DNA of 64,000 nt, taken from positions 2,170,001-2,234,000 of the forward strand of contig NZ_CP029480.1 of NCBI RefSeq assembly GCF_003258705.1, given 5' to 3'. The notes under the pieces are model-generated. The model ran no database searches. It saw only the letters and a program-made list of their open reading frames with translations, and was not told the origin of the DNA. Source of the stretch: Arcticibacterium luteifluviistationis (lineage in GTDB: Bacteria > Bacteroidota > Bacteroidia > Cytophagales > Spirosomataceae). A program made the position numbers and the translations under genes. This document shows, one piece after another, positions 41,722-50,928 of the stretch; within the stretch, counting starts at the first letter, position 1, and the number at the start of each line of letters is the position of its first letter.

Positions 41722-42390
41722 ATGACCTTAAAAAATACGTGGTGGAAAGCTTTGGGAGCACTCCTAATTTGCTACGCATCAATAGCCGGCCTTGTAGGCA
41801 ATGTACCTCGTCTACCCATTCTTAATGAAACCATCAGAAACGTTTATTTTCATGTTCCACTGTGGTTCGCCATGATGACTCTAATGAGTATTTCGATGTA
41901 TAAGTCGTTTCAATATTTAAGAAAAGGTGATATTTCTTTAGACCACGAGGCCTACTCGTTTGCTCAGGTAGCACTTGTTTTTGGAGTGCTTGGGTTTACT
42001 ACTGGTGCCGTGTGGGGGAATTTCACTTGGGGTTCGCCCCTTCCATTAGACCCTAAATTAATTGCTGTAGAAATAGGTATGCTTATTTATGCAGCGTACT
42101 TCATTTTAAGAGGGTCTTTTGATGATGAACAAAAGAAAGCAAGACTTTCGGCCATCTATAACATTTTTGCCTTTGCGGCTTTTATGCCATTAGTTTGGAT
42201 TTTGCCAAGAGTGACAGATTCCCTTCACCCAGGAAACGGTGGAAACCCTGCTTTTGGAAAATATGACATGGATAGTTCCATGAGAATGGTTTTCTACCCA
42301 GCAGTTATAGGATGGATACTAATTGGTATTTGGATAAGCAATATCAAACACAGAATTGAAAAATTAGAATACGCTAAAAAAGAACAATAG
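41722..42390 (+). CDS. ccmC: Cytochrome c biogenesis protein CcmC with altered heme motif
   Basis: The 222-residue protein has six transmembrane helices and two external histidines expected as heme ligands (H44 in YFHVPLWFAMM; H169 in TDSLHPGNGGNP). The tryptophan-rich WWD segment between them reads WGNFTWGSPLPLDPKL (residues 98-113). The usual second tryptophan pair before the Asp is replaced by PLPL. CcmC loads heme onto CcmE in the periplasm. It stops directly against the ccmD start. Confidence 0.9.
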   Translation: MTLKNTWWKALGALLICYASIAGLVGNVPRLPILNETIRNVYFHVPLWFAMMTLMSISMYKSFQYLRKGDISLDHEAYSFAQVALVFGVLGFTTGAVWGNFTWGSPLPLDPKLIAVEIGMLIYAAYFILRGSFDDEQKKARLSAIYNIFAFAAFMPLVWILPRVTDSLHPGNGGNPAFGKYDMDSSMRMVFYPAVIGWILIGIWISNIKHRIEKLEYAKKEQ

Positions 42391-42582
42391 ATGATATACA
42401 ATTTAATCATGGGCATTTTTTTAATGCTTCAGCAAGACATAGAAATGGCAGACAACCTGCGTTCTGATGGTAAATTTTGGATTGTTATTATGGTGGTAGC
42501 CGTGGTAACTCTTGGAATTATCATCTACCTTTTTACGTTAGATAGGAAAGTGAGAAAACTGGAAGAACTTCAAAACAAATAA
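42391..42582 (+). CDS. ccmD: CcmD-like small membrane protein
   Basis: The 63-residue protein has one transmembrane helix (FWIVIMVVAVVTLGIIIYLF) and a basic C-terminus (DRKVRKLEELQNK). It begins on the base after the ccmC stop. Size, topology and position between ccmC and ccmE identify it as CcmD, which helps release holo-CcmE. Confidence 0.8.
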   Translation: MIYNLIMGIFLMLQQDIEMADNLRSDGKFWIVIMVVAVVTLGIIIYLFTLDRKVRKLEELQNK

Positions 42583-42587
42583 CCCTT

Positions 42588-43025
42588 ATGAAGAAATCAC
42601 ATATTATAGCCTTAGGTGTAATAGCCGTGGCTATTGTCATGATAATATCAACGGTAGGCGACGCAAGCACCTACTCCGATTTTAATCAAGCAAAAAAACT
42701 AGCAGAAAGTGGCTCTAGCACCTCTGTACATGTGGTGGGCGAGTTGAAAAAAGACGGAGCGGGAACAATTGAAGGAATGGTTTATCAACCTTCGGTCGAC
42801 CCTAATAAGTTTGAATTTATGATGGTTGACTCTATGAATTTTGAGTCAAGAGTAGTTTACATGAAAGCAAAACCTCAAGACATGGAACGCTCTGAAAAAG
42901 TAGTGGTAGTAGGCAAAATGAACCTAGAAAAAGATTACTTTTTAGCAGAGCAAATTTTGCTTAAATGCCCATCAAAATACAATAACGGAGACCTAGACGC
43001 TAAATCTCAAACCGCTTCACGCTAA
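42588..43025 (+). CDS. ccmE: Heme chaperone CcmE with CxxxY site
   Basis: The 145-residue protein has an N-terminal membrane anchor (HIIALGVIAVAIVMIIST) and a beta-barrel domain (VHVVGELKKDGAGTIEGMVY, KVVVVGKMNLEKDYFLAEQIL). The heme-attachment loop reads LLKCPSKYN, so C127 and Y131 form CxxxY instead of the His-x3-Tyr of Escherichia coli. Such Cys-type CcmE proteins are known from some bacteria and archaea. It starts 5 bp after ccmD. Confidence 0.9.
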   Translation: MKKSHIIALGVIAVAIVMIISTVGDASTYSDFNQAKKLAESGSSTSVHVVGELKKDGAGTIEGMVYQPSVDPNKFEFMMVDSMNFESRVVYMKAKPQDMERSEKVVVVGKMNLEKDYFLAEQILLKCPSKYNNGDLDAKSQTASR

Positions 43026-43031
43026 AACTTA

Positions 43032-44219
43032 ATGGCCGAGACTAATACCATAGGAAAATCTCAATTTGCCATCAAAGATGTTTTTGACCAACTTATAGTT
43101 GGCAATCTTCCTTTTGCTATTTGGCGAATGCCCTCTGACAATTCCTATAGTTGCGTTATCTCTACTAATGAGGAACCTAACTGGCAAAAGATTGACTTAG
43201 AGGAATTAGGTGCAGGCTTTGCCTTTGCACCTTTTAACTATTCAGAAAACAGTAAGTCTCTTTTTATTCAAGGCGACTTAGCCTTTAACTTCAATACTTT
43301 GGAAGACAACCTCGACCCAAGCATTGAAGAGAAAATCGGTAATCTTATTCCTTTAGAAAAAACTAGTTACACCGAAAAAAAAGTCAATCTCAAGTTACAT
43401 ATTGATGCCAATGCTTCTGAAAAAGAGAGCTTCCTTGGCAATGTTAAAAAGGGAATAACTGCCATAAATGATGGGTTCTTTGACAAAGTGGTACTTTCCA
43501 GAGAAAAGAAAATTAAGAGACCAAGTGATTTCTCCCCCATCAATCACTTTGCAGAACTCAGTAAAAAACATACCTCCGCTTTCTGTTCTATCACTTACCT
43601 ACCATGGGATAATGAAATATGGATTGGAGCTACGCCTGAAAGCTTAGTAGCACAAGACGCTGACGGGATTTTTAAAACTATGGCTTTGGCTGGAACTCAA
43701 CCCTCTTTTGATGCTGCAGGTAACAGAATTGAAACAGCTGATGCACTTTGGCGTCAAAAGGAGATAGAAGAACAAGCTTTTGTAAGCAGATATATTATAA
43801 ACTGTTTGAAAAAAATAAGAGTTAGGGAGTATGTAGAAATAGGTCCTAAAACTATCAATGCTGGAAATTTACTACACCTTCAAACGACATTCGAGATAGA
43901 TACACGAGCCATAGAGTTTCCTCAACTCGGTAGTGTCATGCTTGATTTATTGCACCCAACGTCTGCTATTTGCGGTATGCCTAAAGAAGCCGCACAGTCT
44001 TTTATTAAAAATAATGAAACTTACGACAGGAGCTTTTATAGCGGTTTTTTAGGTCCTGTAAATGTTGAGAATCAAACACACCTCTTTGTAAATTTAAGAA
44101 CACTAAAAGCATCTCCTGAGCATATTTCCTTTTATGCCGGCTGTGGAATCACAAGCGATTCTAACCCCGAAAAAGAGTGGTCTGAGACAGAAATGAAGCT
44201 TAAAACTGTCATGGCTTAA
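43032..44219 (+). CDS. menF: Isochorismate synthase
   Basis: The 395-residue chorismate-utilising enzyme shows IWIGATPESLVA, KTMALAGTQ, HPTSAICGMPKEAA and the C-terminal FYAGCGITSDSNPEKEWSETE. These fit isochorismate synthase in menaquinone synthesis, converting chorismate to isochorismate. It follows ccmE by 6 bp, although the pathways differ. The other men genes are outside the window. Confidence 0.88.
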   Translation: MAETNTIGKSQFAIKDVFDQLIVGNLPFAIWRMPSDNSYSCVISTNEEPNWQKIDLEELGAGFAFAPFNYSENSKSLFIQGDLAFNFNTLEDNLDPSIEEKIGNLIPLEKTSYTEKKVNLKLHIDANASEKESFLGNVKKGITAINDGFFDKVVLSREKKIKRPSDFSPINHFAELSKKHTSAFCSITYLPWDNEIWIGATPESLVAQDADGIFKTMALAGTQPSFDAAGNRIETADALWRQKEIEEQAFVSRYIINCLKKIRVREYVEIGPKTINAGNLLHLQTTFEIDTRAIEFPQLGSVMLDLLHPTSAICGMPKEAAQSFIKNNETYDRSFYSGFLGPVNVENQTHLFVNLRTLKASPEHISFYAGCGITSDSNPEKEWSETEMKLKTVMA

Positions 44220-44396
44220 ATACTAAATTCGTACAAAAAACGGAAACTTCTACTTTTTTTCGTATCATTATCCAAAAAAGAAGGCACAGATTTTGTTATC
44301 AGGACAAAAACCTAACTACCAAGTATTTAAATAAAAATACATCAAACGACCAAAGACAAAAACTACTATTTTAGACCTAATTTTAGAATAGTAAAA

Positions 44397-44404
44397 TATT
44401 TTTG
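44397..44404 (+). promoter_or_regulatory. Candidate -7 box upstream of rpoN
   Basis: TATTTTTG matches TAnnTTTG and lies 61 bases before the rpoN start. No other gene lies in the 246-bp gap before rpoN. Confidence 0.3.
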
Positions 44405-44465
44405 GCATGGTTAATGAGAAAGGGTAAATATCTGATTTCCTATTTATTCATAAAACGACTTACGG

Positions 44466-45962
44466 ATGCAAAGACTTTCCTTAAACCAATCACTCCAGCA
44501 GCGATTATCTCCGCAACAGATTCAGTTTATAAAGCTGTTGCAAATTCCTACTGCCGAACTAGACCAAAGAATAGAGGAAGAACTTGAAATAAACCCTGCC
44601 CTGGAAGAAGGAATGGAATTTCAAGAAAAAACTAAGGATGAAGAATTCCAATCAGACGATTATGGGAGTGATGAGTACGGTTCAGAATATGACGATTATG
44701 GTGATGACTTCACAGACTACGAAAGCTTAAGTCAAGAAAAAGTTGATGTTAGTGATTATCTTAACAAAGATGACTATGCTGGCTACAAAATGCAGAGTGA
44801 CAACTGGGATGAAGACAGAGAAAGCATGCCAGTGATAGCAATGGACTCTTTAACAGAGAGCTTAAATCAACAACTTGGATATTTAAAGCTGGATGAACAG
44901 CAAACCACAATAGGATTACAATTAATTGGCAGTATTGAAGACGACGGCTACATTAGACGACCAATAAGATCGATTTGTAATGATTTAGCATTTGGTCAGA
45001 ACCTATACGTTTCTGAAGAAGAGGTTATCGCTGTACTTCATAAGGTTCAATTATTTGAACCAGCAGGCATAGGGGCAAGAAACCTTCAAGAGTGTCTACT
45101 ACTACAAGTAGAGCGTTTAAATGGCCATACCATAGCTTATGATAATGCCAAAAAGATACTAGAAAGCTATTTTGATGAGTTTACTAAAAAACACTTTGAC
45201 ACTATTCAAAGGAAATTAGATACTGATCATGAGTCACTTAAAGATGCTATTACACTTATTACTCGCTTAAATCCTAAGCCAGGAAGTGTGGGAGCTTCTG
45301 GAGCCACGGCTACTTACTTAATGCCTGACTTTATAGTTACGCAAGACAATGGTAAATTAGATATAATCCTTAACTCCAAAAATGCTCCAGAACTAAGAGT
45401 AAGCAGGTCATTTTCAGACATGCTAGACACTTATGACAAAAGCGATAAGAAAAATAAGCAAATAAAAGAGACTGTTACTTTTGTAAAACAAAAGTTGGAT
45501 GCAGCTAAATGGTTTATAGATGCGATAGTTCAGCGTCAGAATACCCTTCTCCGCACTATGGAGGCTATAGTCAAATACCAACAAGAGTTTTTCTGGGAAG
45601 GTGATGAGAGCAAACTCAAGCCAATGATTCTTAAGGACATTGCAGAACGAATAGAAATGGATATATCTACCGTATCCAGAGTAGCCAACAGTAAGGCTGT
45701 TCAAACCGATTTTGGTATTTACCCACTTAAATATTTCTTCTCTGAAGGTATATCTACAGATTCTGGAGAAGATGCTTCTAGCCGTGAGGTTAAGAATATC
45801 CTAAAAGAATTAATAGACTCTGAGCCTAAACATGCTCCCCTATCAGATGATAAACTGGAGAAACAATTGAAGAAACGTGGATATAAAATTGCTAGAAGAA
45901 CAGTAGCTAAATACAGAGAACAATTAAACATCCCTGTAGCTAGACTTAGAAAACAATTGTAA
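44466..45962 (+). CDS. rpoN: RNA polymerase sigma-54 factor
   Basis: The 498-residue protein has the glutamine/leucine-rich activator-interacting region at the N-terminus (RLSLNQSLQQRLSPQQIQFI), an acidic linker (about 45-100), the core-binding and HTH regions (ERIEMDISTVSRVANSKAVQ, GIYPLKYFFSEG), and the RpoN box ARRTVAKYREQ near the C-terminus. It directs transcription from -24/-12 promoters with enhancer-binding activators. Confidence 0.97.
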   Translation: MQRLSLNQSLQQRLSPQQIQFIKLLQIPTAELDQRIEEELEINPALEEGMEFQEKTKDEEFQSDDYGSDEYGSEYDDYGDDFTDYESLSQEKVDVSDYLNKDDYAGYKMQSDNWDEDRESMPVIAMDSLTESLNQQLGYLKLDEQQTTIGLQLIGSIEDDGYIRRPIRSICNDLAFGQNLYVSEEEVIAVLHKVQLFEPAGIGARNLQECLLLQVERLNGHTIAYDNAKKILESYFDEFTKKHFDTIQRKLDTDHESLKDAITLITRLNPKPGSVGASGATATYLMPDFIVTQDNGKLDIILNSKNAPELRVSRSFSDMLDTYDKSDKKNKQIKETVTFVKQKLDAAKWFIDAIVQRQNTLLRTMEAIVKYQQEFFWEGDESKLKPMILKDIAERIEMDISTVSRVANSKAVQTDFGIYPLKYFFSEGISTDSGEDASSREVKNILKELIDSEPKHAPLSDDKLEKQLKKRGYKIARRTVAKYREQLNIPVARLRKQL

Positions 45963-45995
45963 GCAAATACTCTTCTCTAGTCAATTCACGGTGTT

Positions 45996-46003
45996 ATATT
46001 TGT
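45996..46003 (+). promoter_or_regulatory. Candidate -7 box before the PAP2-like gene
   Basis: TATATTTG matches TAnnTTTG and lies 34 bases before the GTG start at 46038. Confidence 0.4.
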
Positions 46004-46037
46004 ATTTATATAATACACCAGAATTCCATTTCCCTTT

Positions 46038-46661
46038 GTGAGCAAAAAACTCGCTAACTTTTTATCCTATTTATTTCACCCTGGCATCATGCCTACGGCT
46101 TTATTGGCAACATTGTATTTTGTTTGCCCATACATAATAGGAATTGACGGCTCCACAGTAAAAGCCAAACTCATATTATTAGCTTTTGTTTTTGCCTATA
46201 CTCTTTTCTTTCCTTCATTAATGGTTTTCTGGCTTTACAAAAGAAAGACTATAGAAAGCATTAAGCTAGAAAAGCTTTCAGACCGCAGGTTTCCTTATCT
46301 CTTTTCTATTATTAGCTCAGGCTTCTTGAGTTATTTCCTTTACCAAAAAGGCCCTCAACTTCAGGGCACCGCCATTGTAATTGGATTTATAGCCGTAACC
46401 ATTCTCATTATTGCCTTGATTAGCCTAAAATGGCAAATCAGTGCTCATTCAGCAGGTATTGGTGGTTTAATTGGAGCATTTTTTATGCTTAAATTCAGGT
46501 ACGACGAAATGTCGCTGAACACCCCATTCTTTCTAGCTTTGATTGTCGCTGGCTTAATTCTCTCTTCTAGATTAAAACTAAATGCCCATACTTTGTTTCA
46601 AGTAATTGCAGGCTTGCTCGTTGGTATTATCATAAGCACCTTGGGCTCAATATTCATATAG
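46038..46661 (+). CDS. PAP2-like membrane protein
   Basis: The 207-residue polytopic protein starts with GTG. It has about six hydrophobic segments and WQISAHSAGIGGLIGAFFML (about residues 132-151), which resembles the His-containing core of PAP2/phosphatase-like membrane proteins. An upstream LEKLSDRRFPYLFS is also typical of this membrane group. A full acid phosphatase motif set is not visible, so lipid phosphatase activity is uncertain. It precedes hemC by 2 bp, suggesting one transcript. Confidence 0.75.
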   Translation: MSKKLANFLSYLFHPGIMPTALLATLYFVCPYIIGIDGSTVKAKLILLAFVFAYTLFFPSLMVFWLYKRKTIESIKLEKLSDRRFPYLFSIISSGFLSYFLYQKGPQLQGTAIVIGFIAVTILIIALISLKWQISAHSAGIGGLIGAFFMLKFRYDEMSLNTPFFLALIVAGLILSSRLKLNAHTLFQVIAGLLVGIIISTLGSIFI

Positions 46662-46663
46662 AT

Positions 46664-47581
46664 ATGCATATAAAAATAGGTACAAGAGGTAGTAAACTGG
46701 CACTTTGGCAAGCCTACCACGTGGAAGAGCTTTTAAAAGAAGCTGGTGCTACCACGGAAATTGTGGTCATTCATACCAAAGGAGATAAAATACTAGATAG
46801 GTCTCTATCAAAAATTGGTAGTAAAGGTGTGTTTACAGAGGAGCTAGAAGAACAACTTCTAGACGGTTCTGTAGATATAGCGGTGCATAGTGCCAAAGAT
46901 TTACAATCTGACATTGGCGAAAAGTTTGAGGTAATTGCCTTTTTAGAAAGAGAAAAAATTAACGATGTACTTGCCAGTAAGAAAAAGGTCAATTTAACGG
47001 ATGACATTGTAGTAGGTACATCAAGTACCAGAAGAATTGCAATGCTTAGGGCGTTTTACCCACAAGTTAAAATTGTGGATATGCGTGGTAACCTACAAAC
47101 CCGTATTGCAAAAATGGAAAGTGGTGTTTGTGATGCATTACTGCTAGCTTATGCAGGTGTACACAGAATGGAGTATCATGACATTATTCAGGAGGTACTG
47201 GATGAGAAAACCTTTACTCCTGCCGTAGGGCAAGGCTCTGTGGCTATTGAAACAGCAATAAATATTGACTCAGAAAAAAGAGATTTTGTTAGAAATACCT
47301 GCAACCACGCCGAGACTGAGCGACGACTTTTAACAGAAAGAGCTTTCTTAAAAACGGTAAACGGAGGTTGTTCTATTCCCGTTTTTGGTACAGCAAGTTT
47401 AAACTCAGAAAATGAAATATCCTTAAACGCCGGAATTATTAGCCTTGACGGCCAAAAGGTTTTAAGAATTAAAGAACAAGGCATAGATCCTCAAAGCCTT
47501 GGAAAAACAGTAGGCGAAAAACTATTAGCATCTGGCGGAAAAGAAATTCTAGCCGAAATAAGAATTGAAATTTCAAAATAA
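46664..47581 (+). CDS. hemC: Hydroxymethylbilane synthase (porphobilinogen deaminase)
   Basis: The 305-residue enzyme has the start IKIGTRGSKLALWQAYHVEE, VDIAVHSAKDL, VVGTSSTRRIAMLRAFYP with substrate-binding arginines, and the dipyrromethane-cofactor cysteine in VNGGCSIPVFG. It polymerises four porphobilinogen units in heme synthesis. Its stop overlaps the next start by one base. Confidence 0.97.
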   Translation: MHIKIGTRGSKLALWQAYHVEELLKEAGATTEIVVIHTKGDKILDRSLSKIGSKGVFTEELEEQLLDGSVDIAVHSAKDLQSDIGEKFEVIAFLEREKINDVLASKKKVNLTDDIVVGTSSTRRIAMLRAFYPQVKIVDMRGNLQTRIAKMESGVCDALLLAYAGVHRMEYHDIIQEVLDEKTFTPAVGQGSVAIETAINIDSEKRDFVRNTCNHAETERRLLTERAFLKTVNGGCSIPVFGTASLNSENEISLNAGIISLDGQKVLRIKEQGIDPQSLGKTVGEKLLASGGKEILAEIRIEISK

Positions 47582-48279
47582 TGAAAAAAGCACTTGTAAT
47601 AATACTCATTGGTCTTATTAGCCTTAACAGTTTTGGACAAAAGGTGAGCAAAAAAGACTATCTGGTAACCATGGAAACTAGCAAAGGAACCATGCACCTT
47701 ATCCTATTTGATGAAACTCCCTTACATAAAAGTAACTTCCTAAAGCTGGCGAAAGAGGAAGCATACGATGGTACCATTTTCCATAGGGTCATTAAAGAAT
47801 TTATGATTCAGGGTGGCAACCTTGCTACTAAAACAGACGCCCAGGGCACAAGAAGCGTGAGCGTAAATCATGAAGAAGATAGAATTCCTTATGAATTTGT
47901 TCCGGAGCACGTACATATTAAAGGAGCTTTGGCAGCAGCTAGAACTAATAATCCAAAGAAAGAATCATCTTTCAGTCAGTTTTATATAGTGACTGGGAAA
48001 AAGTACTCTGCCAAACAGATGCAAGGTATGAAAGCCAAATCTGAACTGGATTATACAGACGAACAAGTAAAAGCCTATCAAGAATTAGGTGGAACACCTT
48101 TCCTTGATAATAACTATACAGTTTTTGGACAAGTGATTGATGGTATAGAAACCACAGATAAAATTGAAAAAGTAGAAACCAGTAGAGGAGACAAACCTAC
48201 TGAAGACATTACAATGAAGGTGTCAGTGAAAAAGATGAGAAAAAAGAAAATCACCAAAATGTACGGATATCAGTATTAA
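47581..48279 (+). CDS. Exported cyclophilin-type peptidyl-prolyl isomerase
   Basis: The 232-residue protein begins with a signal peptide (MKKALVIILIGLISLNSFGQ). The cyclophilin core follows (TSKGTMHLILFDETPLHKSNFL, DGTIFHRVIKEFMIQGGNL, SSFSQFYIVTG, YTVFGQVIDGIE). It catalyses proline isomerisation in the periplasm. It overlaps hemC by one base. Confidence 0.93.
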   Translation: MKKALVIILIGLISLNSFGQKVSKKDYLVTMETSKGTMHLILFDETPLHKSNFLKLAKEEAYDGTIFHRVIKEFMIQGGNLATKTDAQGTRSVSVNHEEDRIPYEFVPEHVHIKGALAAARTNNPKKESSFSQFYIVTGKKYSAKQMQGMKAKSELDYTDEQVKAYQELGGTPFLDNNYTVFGQVIDGIETTDKIEKVETSRGDKPTEDITMKVSVKKMRKKKITKMYGYQY

Positions 48280-48295
48280 GAACTCGAATCAGAAC

Positions 48296-49195
48296 ATGAA
48301 AAAAGTATTAATTACAGGCTCAAATGGCCTACTTGGTCAAAAGCTAGTTTCCCTTTTACTGGAAGAAGGAAAGTTTGAAATCATAGCTACGGCAAGAGGA
48401 GAAAATCGCCTGCCGGTAGCTAAAGGTTACACTTATCAAAGCATGGACATAACCAACCAAGAAAATGTGGATGAGGTGATGGACAAGTTCAAACCAGACG
48501 TTTTGATTCATACTGCCGCCATGACTAATGTGGACCAGTGCGAAGCAGAAAAAGAAGCCTGCTGGCTACTGAATGTAACTGCTACGGAATATTTGGTAAA
48601 TGCCTGTGAAAGAAATAGCACATTCCTATGTCATCTTTCTACAGATTTCATATTTGATGGTAGTGCTGGTCCTTATGACGAACTTGCGGCTGCAAACCCT
48701 ATAAGTTTTTATGGCTGGAGCAAACTTGCTGCCGAACACCTTATAACCAGCTCAAGCCTTAAATGGTCAATAGCCAGAACTGTATTAGTATACGGAATTG
48801 CTCACGACATGAGCCGTTCTAACATTATACTTTGGGTAAAAAAATCTCTGGAAGATAGCAAAACCATTAACGTAGTAAATGACCAATGGAGAACCCCTAC
48901 TCTAGCTGAAGATTTGGCTAAAGGCTGTGCTCTCATAGCAGAAAAAGAGGCGGAAGGTGTTTTCAATATTTCTGGTAAAGATTTACTGAACCCTTACCAA
49001 ATGGCTCATATGACTGCCGATTTCTTTAACTTAGATAAAAGTTACATCAAAGAAGCTACGGCAGCTACCTTTTCTCAACCTGCCAAAAGACCACCTAAAA
49101 CTGGTTTCAATATTGACAAAGCTGTAAACGAATTGGGCTATAATCCTCTTTCTTTTGAAGAGGGTATTGCTTTTTTAGCAAAGCAAATAGCTTAG
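48296..49195 (+). CDS. RmlD-like dTDP-4-dehydrorhamnose reductase / SDR
   Basis: The 299-residue extended-type SDR has the start VLITGSNGLLGQKLV, DVLIHTAAMTNVDQCE (RmlD substrate-binding type), LSTDFIFDGSAGPYDE, and the catalytic YGWSKLAAE. It may reduce dTDP-4-keto-rhamnose, but rmlABC are absent here, so it could act on another nucleotide sugar. It starts 16 bp after the cyclophilin gene. Confidence 0.85.
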   Translation: MKKVLITGSNGLLGQKLVSLLLEEGKFEIIATARGENRLPVAKGYTYQSMDITNQENVDEVMDKFKPDVLIHTAAMTNVDQCEAEKEACWLLNVTATEYLVNACERNSTFLCHLSTDFIFDGSAGPYDELAAANPISFYGWSKLAAEHLITSSSLKWSIARTVLVYGIAHDMSRSNIILWVKKSLEDSKTINVVNDQWRTPTLAEDLAKGCALIAEKEAEGVFNISGKDLLNPYQMAHMTADFFNLDKSYIKEATAATFSQPAKRPPKTGFNIDKAVNELGYNPLSFEEGIAFLAKQIA

Positions 49196-49236
49196 CGTAG
49201 TTTTAGAGGACTTTCTAAGTCAATTGCGAATTTAAA

Positions 49237-49244
49237 TATATTTG
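49237..49244 (+). promoter_or_regulatory. Candidate -7 box before the M1 peptidase gene
   Basis: TATATTTG fits TAnnTTTG, 21 bases before the start codon. Confidence 0.4.
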
Positions 49245-49265
49245 TTTCAACAAAATGAGCACTGA

Positions 49266-50873
49266 ATGAAATCTCTGAAAATTGCCTCCATTTTAATATT
49301 TTCCACGCTTTTAGCGAATGCTCAATACACCCATGAAGATTCTTTAAAAGGGAGTATTACACCAGAAAGAGCATGGTGGGATTTGAAATACTATGATTTA
49401 GCAGTTGATGTAGATATTGACAATAAATACTTTAAAGGTCAAAACACTATTTATTATCAGGCTGTGGAAAATGGGCAAACGCTTCAGATAGACCTGCAAG
49501 CTCCCATGAAAATCACAGCGGTAAGGCAGTCTGATTTGTCAACTACTATTACCAAAGATGGCCCTAATACCTATTTAATAACATTGGCAGAGCCTCAGGT
49601 AAAAGGTCAAATGGGAGCCATTACCATTGACTTTGAAGGTAAACCTAAAATAGCACCAAAAGCACCTTGGGATGGCGGACTTACTTGGTCTAAAGATAGT
49701 CAGGGGAAACCATTTGCAGCTACCGCCAATCAAGGCATAGGAGCAAGTGTATGGTGGCCCTGCAAAGACCACATGGCTGATGAGGTGGACAGCATGCAAA
49801 TTAGCGTAACCGTTCCTAATGGTCTTTGGGATGTTTCAAACGGGCAATTGAGAAATATGAAGCTCCATGAAGATGGACGCAGAACTTGTACCTGGTTTGT
49901 CAATAACCCTATCAATAATTACGGAGTTAATATTAACATAGGAAACTATGTAAGTTGGGAAGATACTTATCAAGGAGAAAAAGGACCATTGAAACTATCT
50001 TTTTATGTACTTCCTGAAAATCTAAAAAAAGCCAAAATTCAGTTTAAAGATGCTTACCGAACACTAGAGGCTTTTGAACACTGGTTTGGACCTTACCCTT
50101 TTTATGAGGATGGCTATAAATTAGTGGAAGTACCCTATTTAGGAATGGAACATCAAAGCTCCGTCACTTACGGAAATGGCTACAAAAATGGCTATAAAGG
50201 GACCGATTTATCTGGTACTGGATGGGGACTAAAATGGGATTTTATTATAGTGCATGAAAGTGGGCACGAGTGGTTTGCGAATAACATAACAGATAAAGAC
50301 AAAGCTGACATGTGGATACATGAAAGCTTTACTAATTATTCAGAAAGCCTTTTTGTGGAATACTTTTATGGTAAAGAAGCAGGATCTGAATATGTGATAG
50401 GTACCAGAGAAAAAATTGAGAATGACTCCCCTATCATAGCCGATTATAACGTTAACAAGTCTGGCTCATCAGACATGTATTATAAAGGTGGCAACATGCT
50501 ACATACCTTACGCCAGTGGATTAATGACGACGTAGTTTGGCGAGATATTTTAAGAGGTTTAAACAAAGACTTTTACCATCAAACAGTAACTTCTAAACAA
50601 ATAGAAGACTATATCGCAGAGAAGTCAGGGCTTGAGTTGAATTCGTTTTTCACACAATACTTAAGGACTACTAAAATCCCAAAATTGGAAGTAATAAACA
50701 AAGGCAAGAAAATAAAATACCGCTACACTAACATTATAGACGGTTTTGAGATGCCCCTTCGAGTTTCCATTGACAACAAACAAAACCAAGACATTTACCC
50801 AAGCCGTAAATGGAAAAAAGTAAAGGGTAAATTCCTACAGGTTAATAAAGACTATTACGTAGAAACTGAATAA
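49266..50873 (+). CDS. Exported M1 family zinc metallopeptidase
   Basis: The 535-residue protein has a signal peptide (MKSLKIASILIFSTLLANAQ), an N-terminal beta domain, and the catalytic HEXXH-X18-E site: H330, E331, H334 (HESGHEWFANN) and E353 (MWIHESFTNYSE). The exopeptidase motif region reads YLGMEHQSS, where the usual GAMEN is replaced by GMEHQ, as in other secreted Bacteroidota M1 enzymes. It is shorter than classical PepN and lacks the large C-terminal domain. It probably trims peptides in the periplasm. Confidence 0.92.
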   Translation: MKSLKIASILIFSTLLANAQYTHEDSLKGSITPERAWWDLKYYDLAVDVDIDNKYFKGQNTIYYQAVENGQTLQIDLQAPMKITAVRQSDLSTTITKDGPNTYLITLAEPQVKGQMGAITIDFEGKPKIAPKAPWDGGLTWSKDSQGKPFAATANQGIGASVWWPCKDHMADEVDSMQISVTVPNGLWDVSNGQLRNMKLHEDGRRTCTWFVNNPINNYGVNINIGNYVSWEDTYQGEKGPLKLSFYVLPENLKKAKIQFKDAYRTLEAFEHWFGPYPFYEDGYKLVEVPYLGMEHQSSVTYGNGYKNGYKGTDLSGTGWGLKWDFIIVHESGHEWFANNITDKDKADMWIHESFTNYSESLFVEYFYGKEAGSEYVIGTREKIENDSPIIADYNVNKSGSSDMYYKGGNMLHTLRQWINDDVVWRDILRGLNKDFYHQTVTSKQIEDYIAEKSGLELNSFFTQYLRTTKIPKLEVINKGKKIKYRYTNIIDGFEMPLRVSIDNKQNQDIYPSRKWKKVKGKFLQVNKDYYVETE

Positions 50874-50876
50874 AAA

Positions 50877-50906
50877 AATTGCCAAACCCAGATGGGCTTG
50901 GCAATT
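50877..50906. terminator. Bidirectional terminator
   Basis: Arms AATTGCCAAACCCA and TGGGCTTGGCAATT form a 14-bp stem with one G-T type mismatch and a tight loop, with A-rich and T-rich flanks. It lies between the convergent M1 peptidase and outer-membrane protein genes. Confidence 0.8.
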
Positions 50907-50928
50907 AACAAAAAACAAATTATTCAAA

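Noticed and set aside
44402-44587. 61-codon plus-strand frame overlapping the start of rpoN
   Set aside because: It overlaps the well-conserved RpoN N-terminus in another frame and has no family features.
46038-46661. Firm annotation as a PAP2 phosphatase
   Set aside because: The SAHSAG core is present but the KxxxxxxRP and SRxxxxxHxxxD motifs are not complete.
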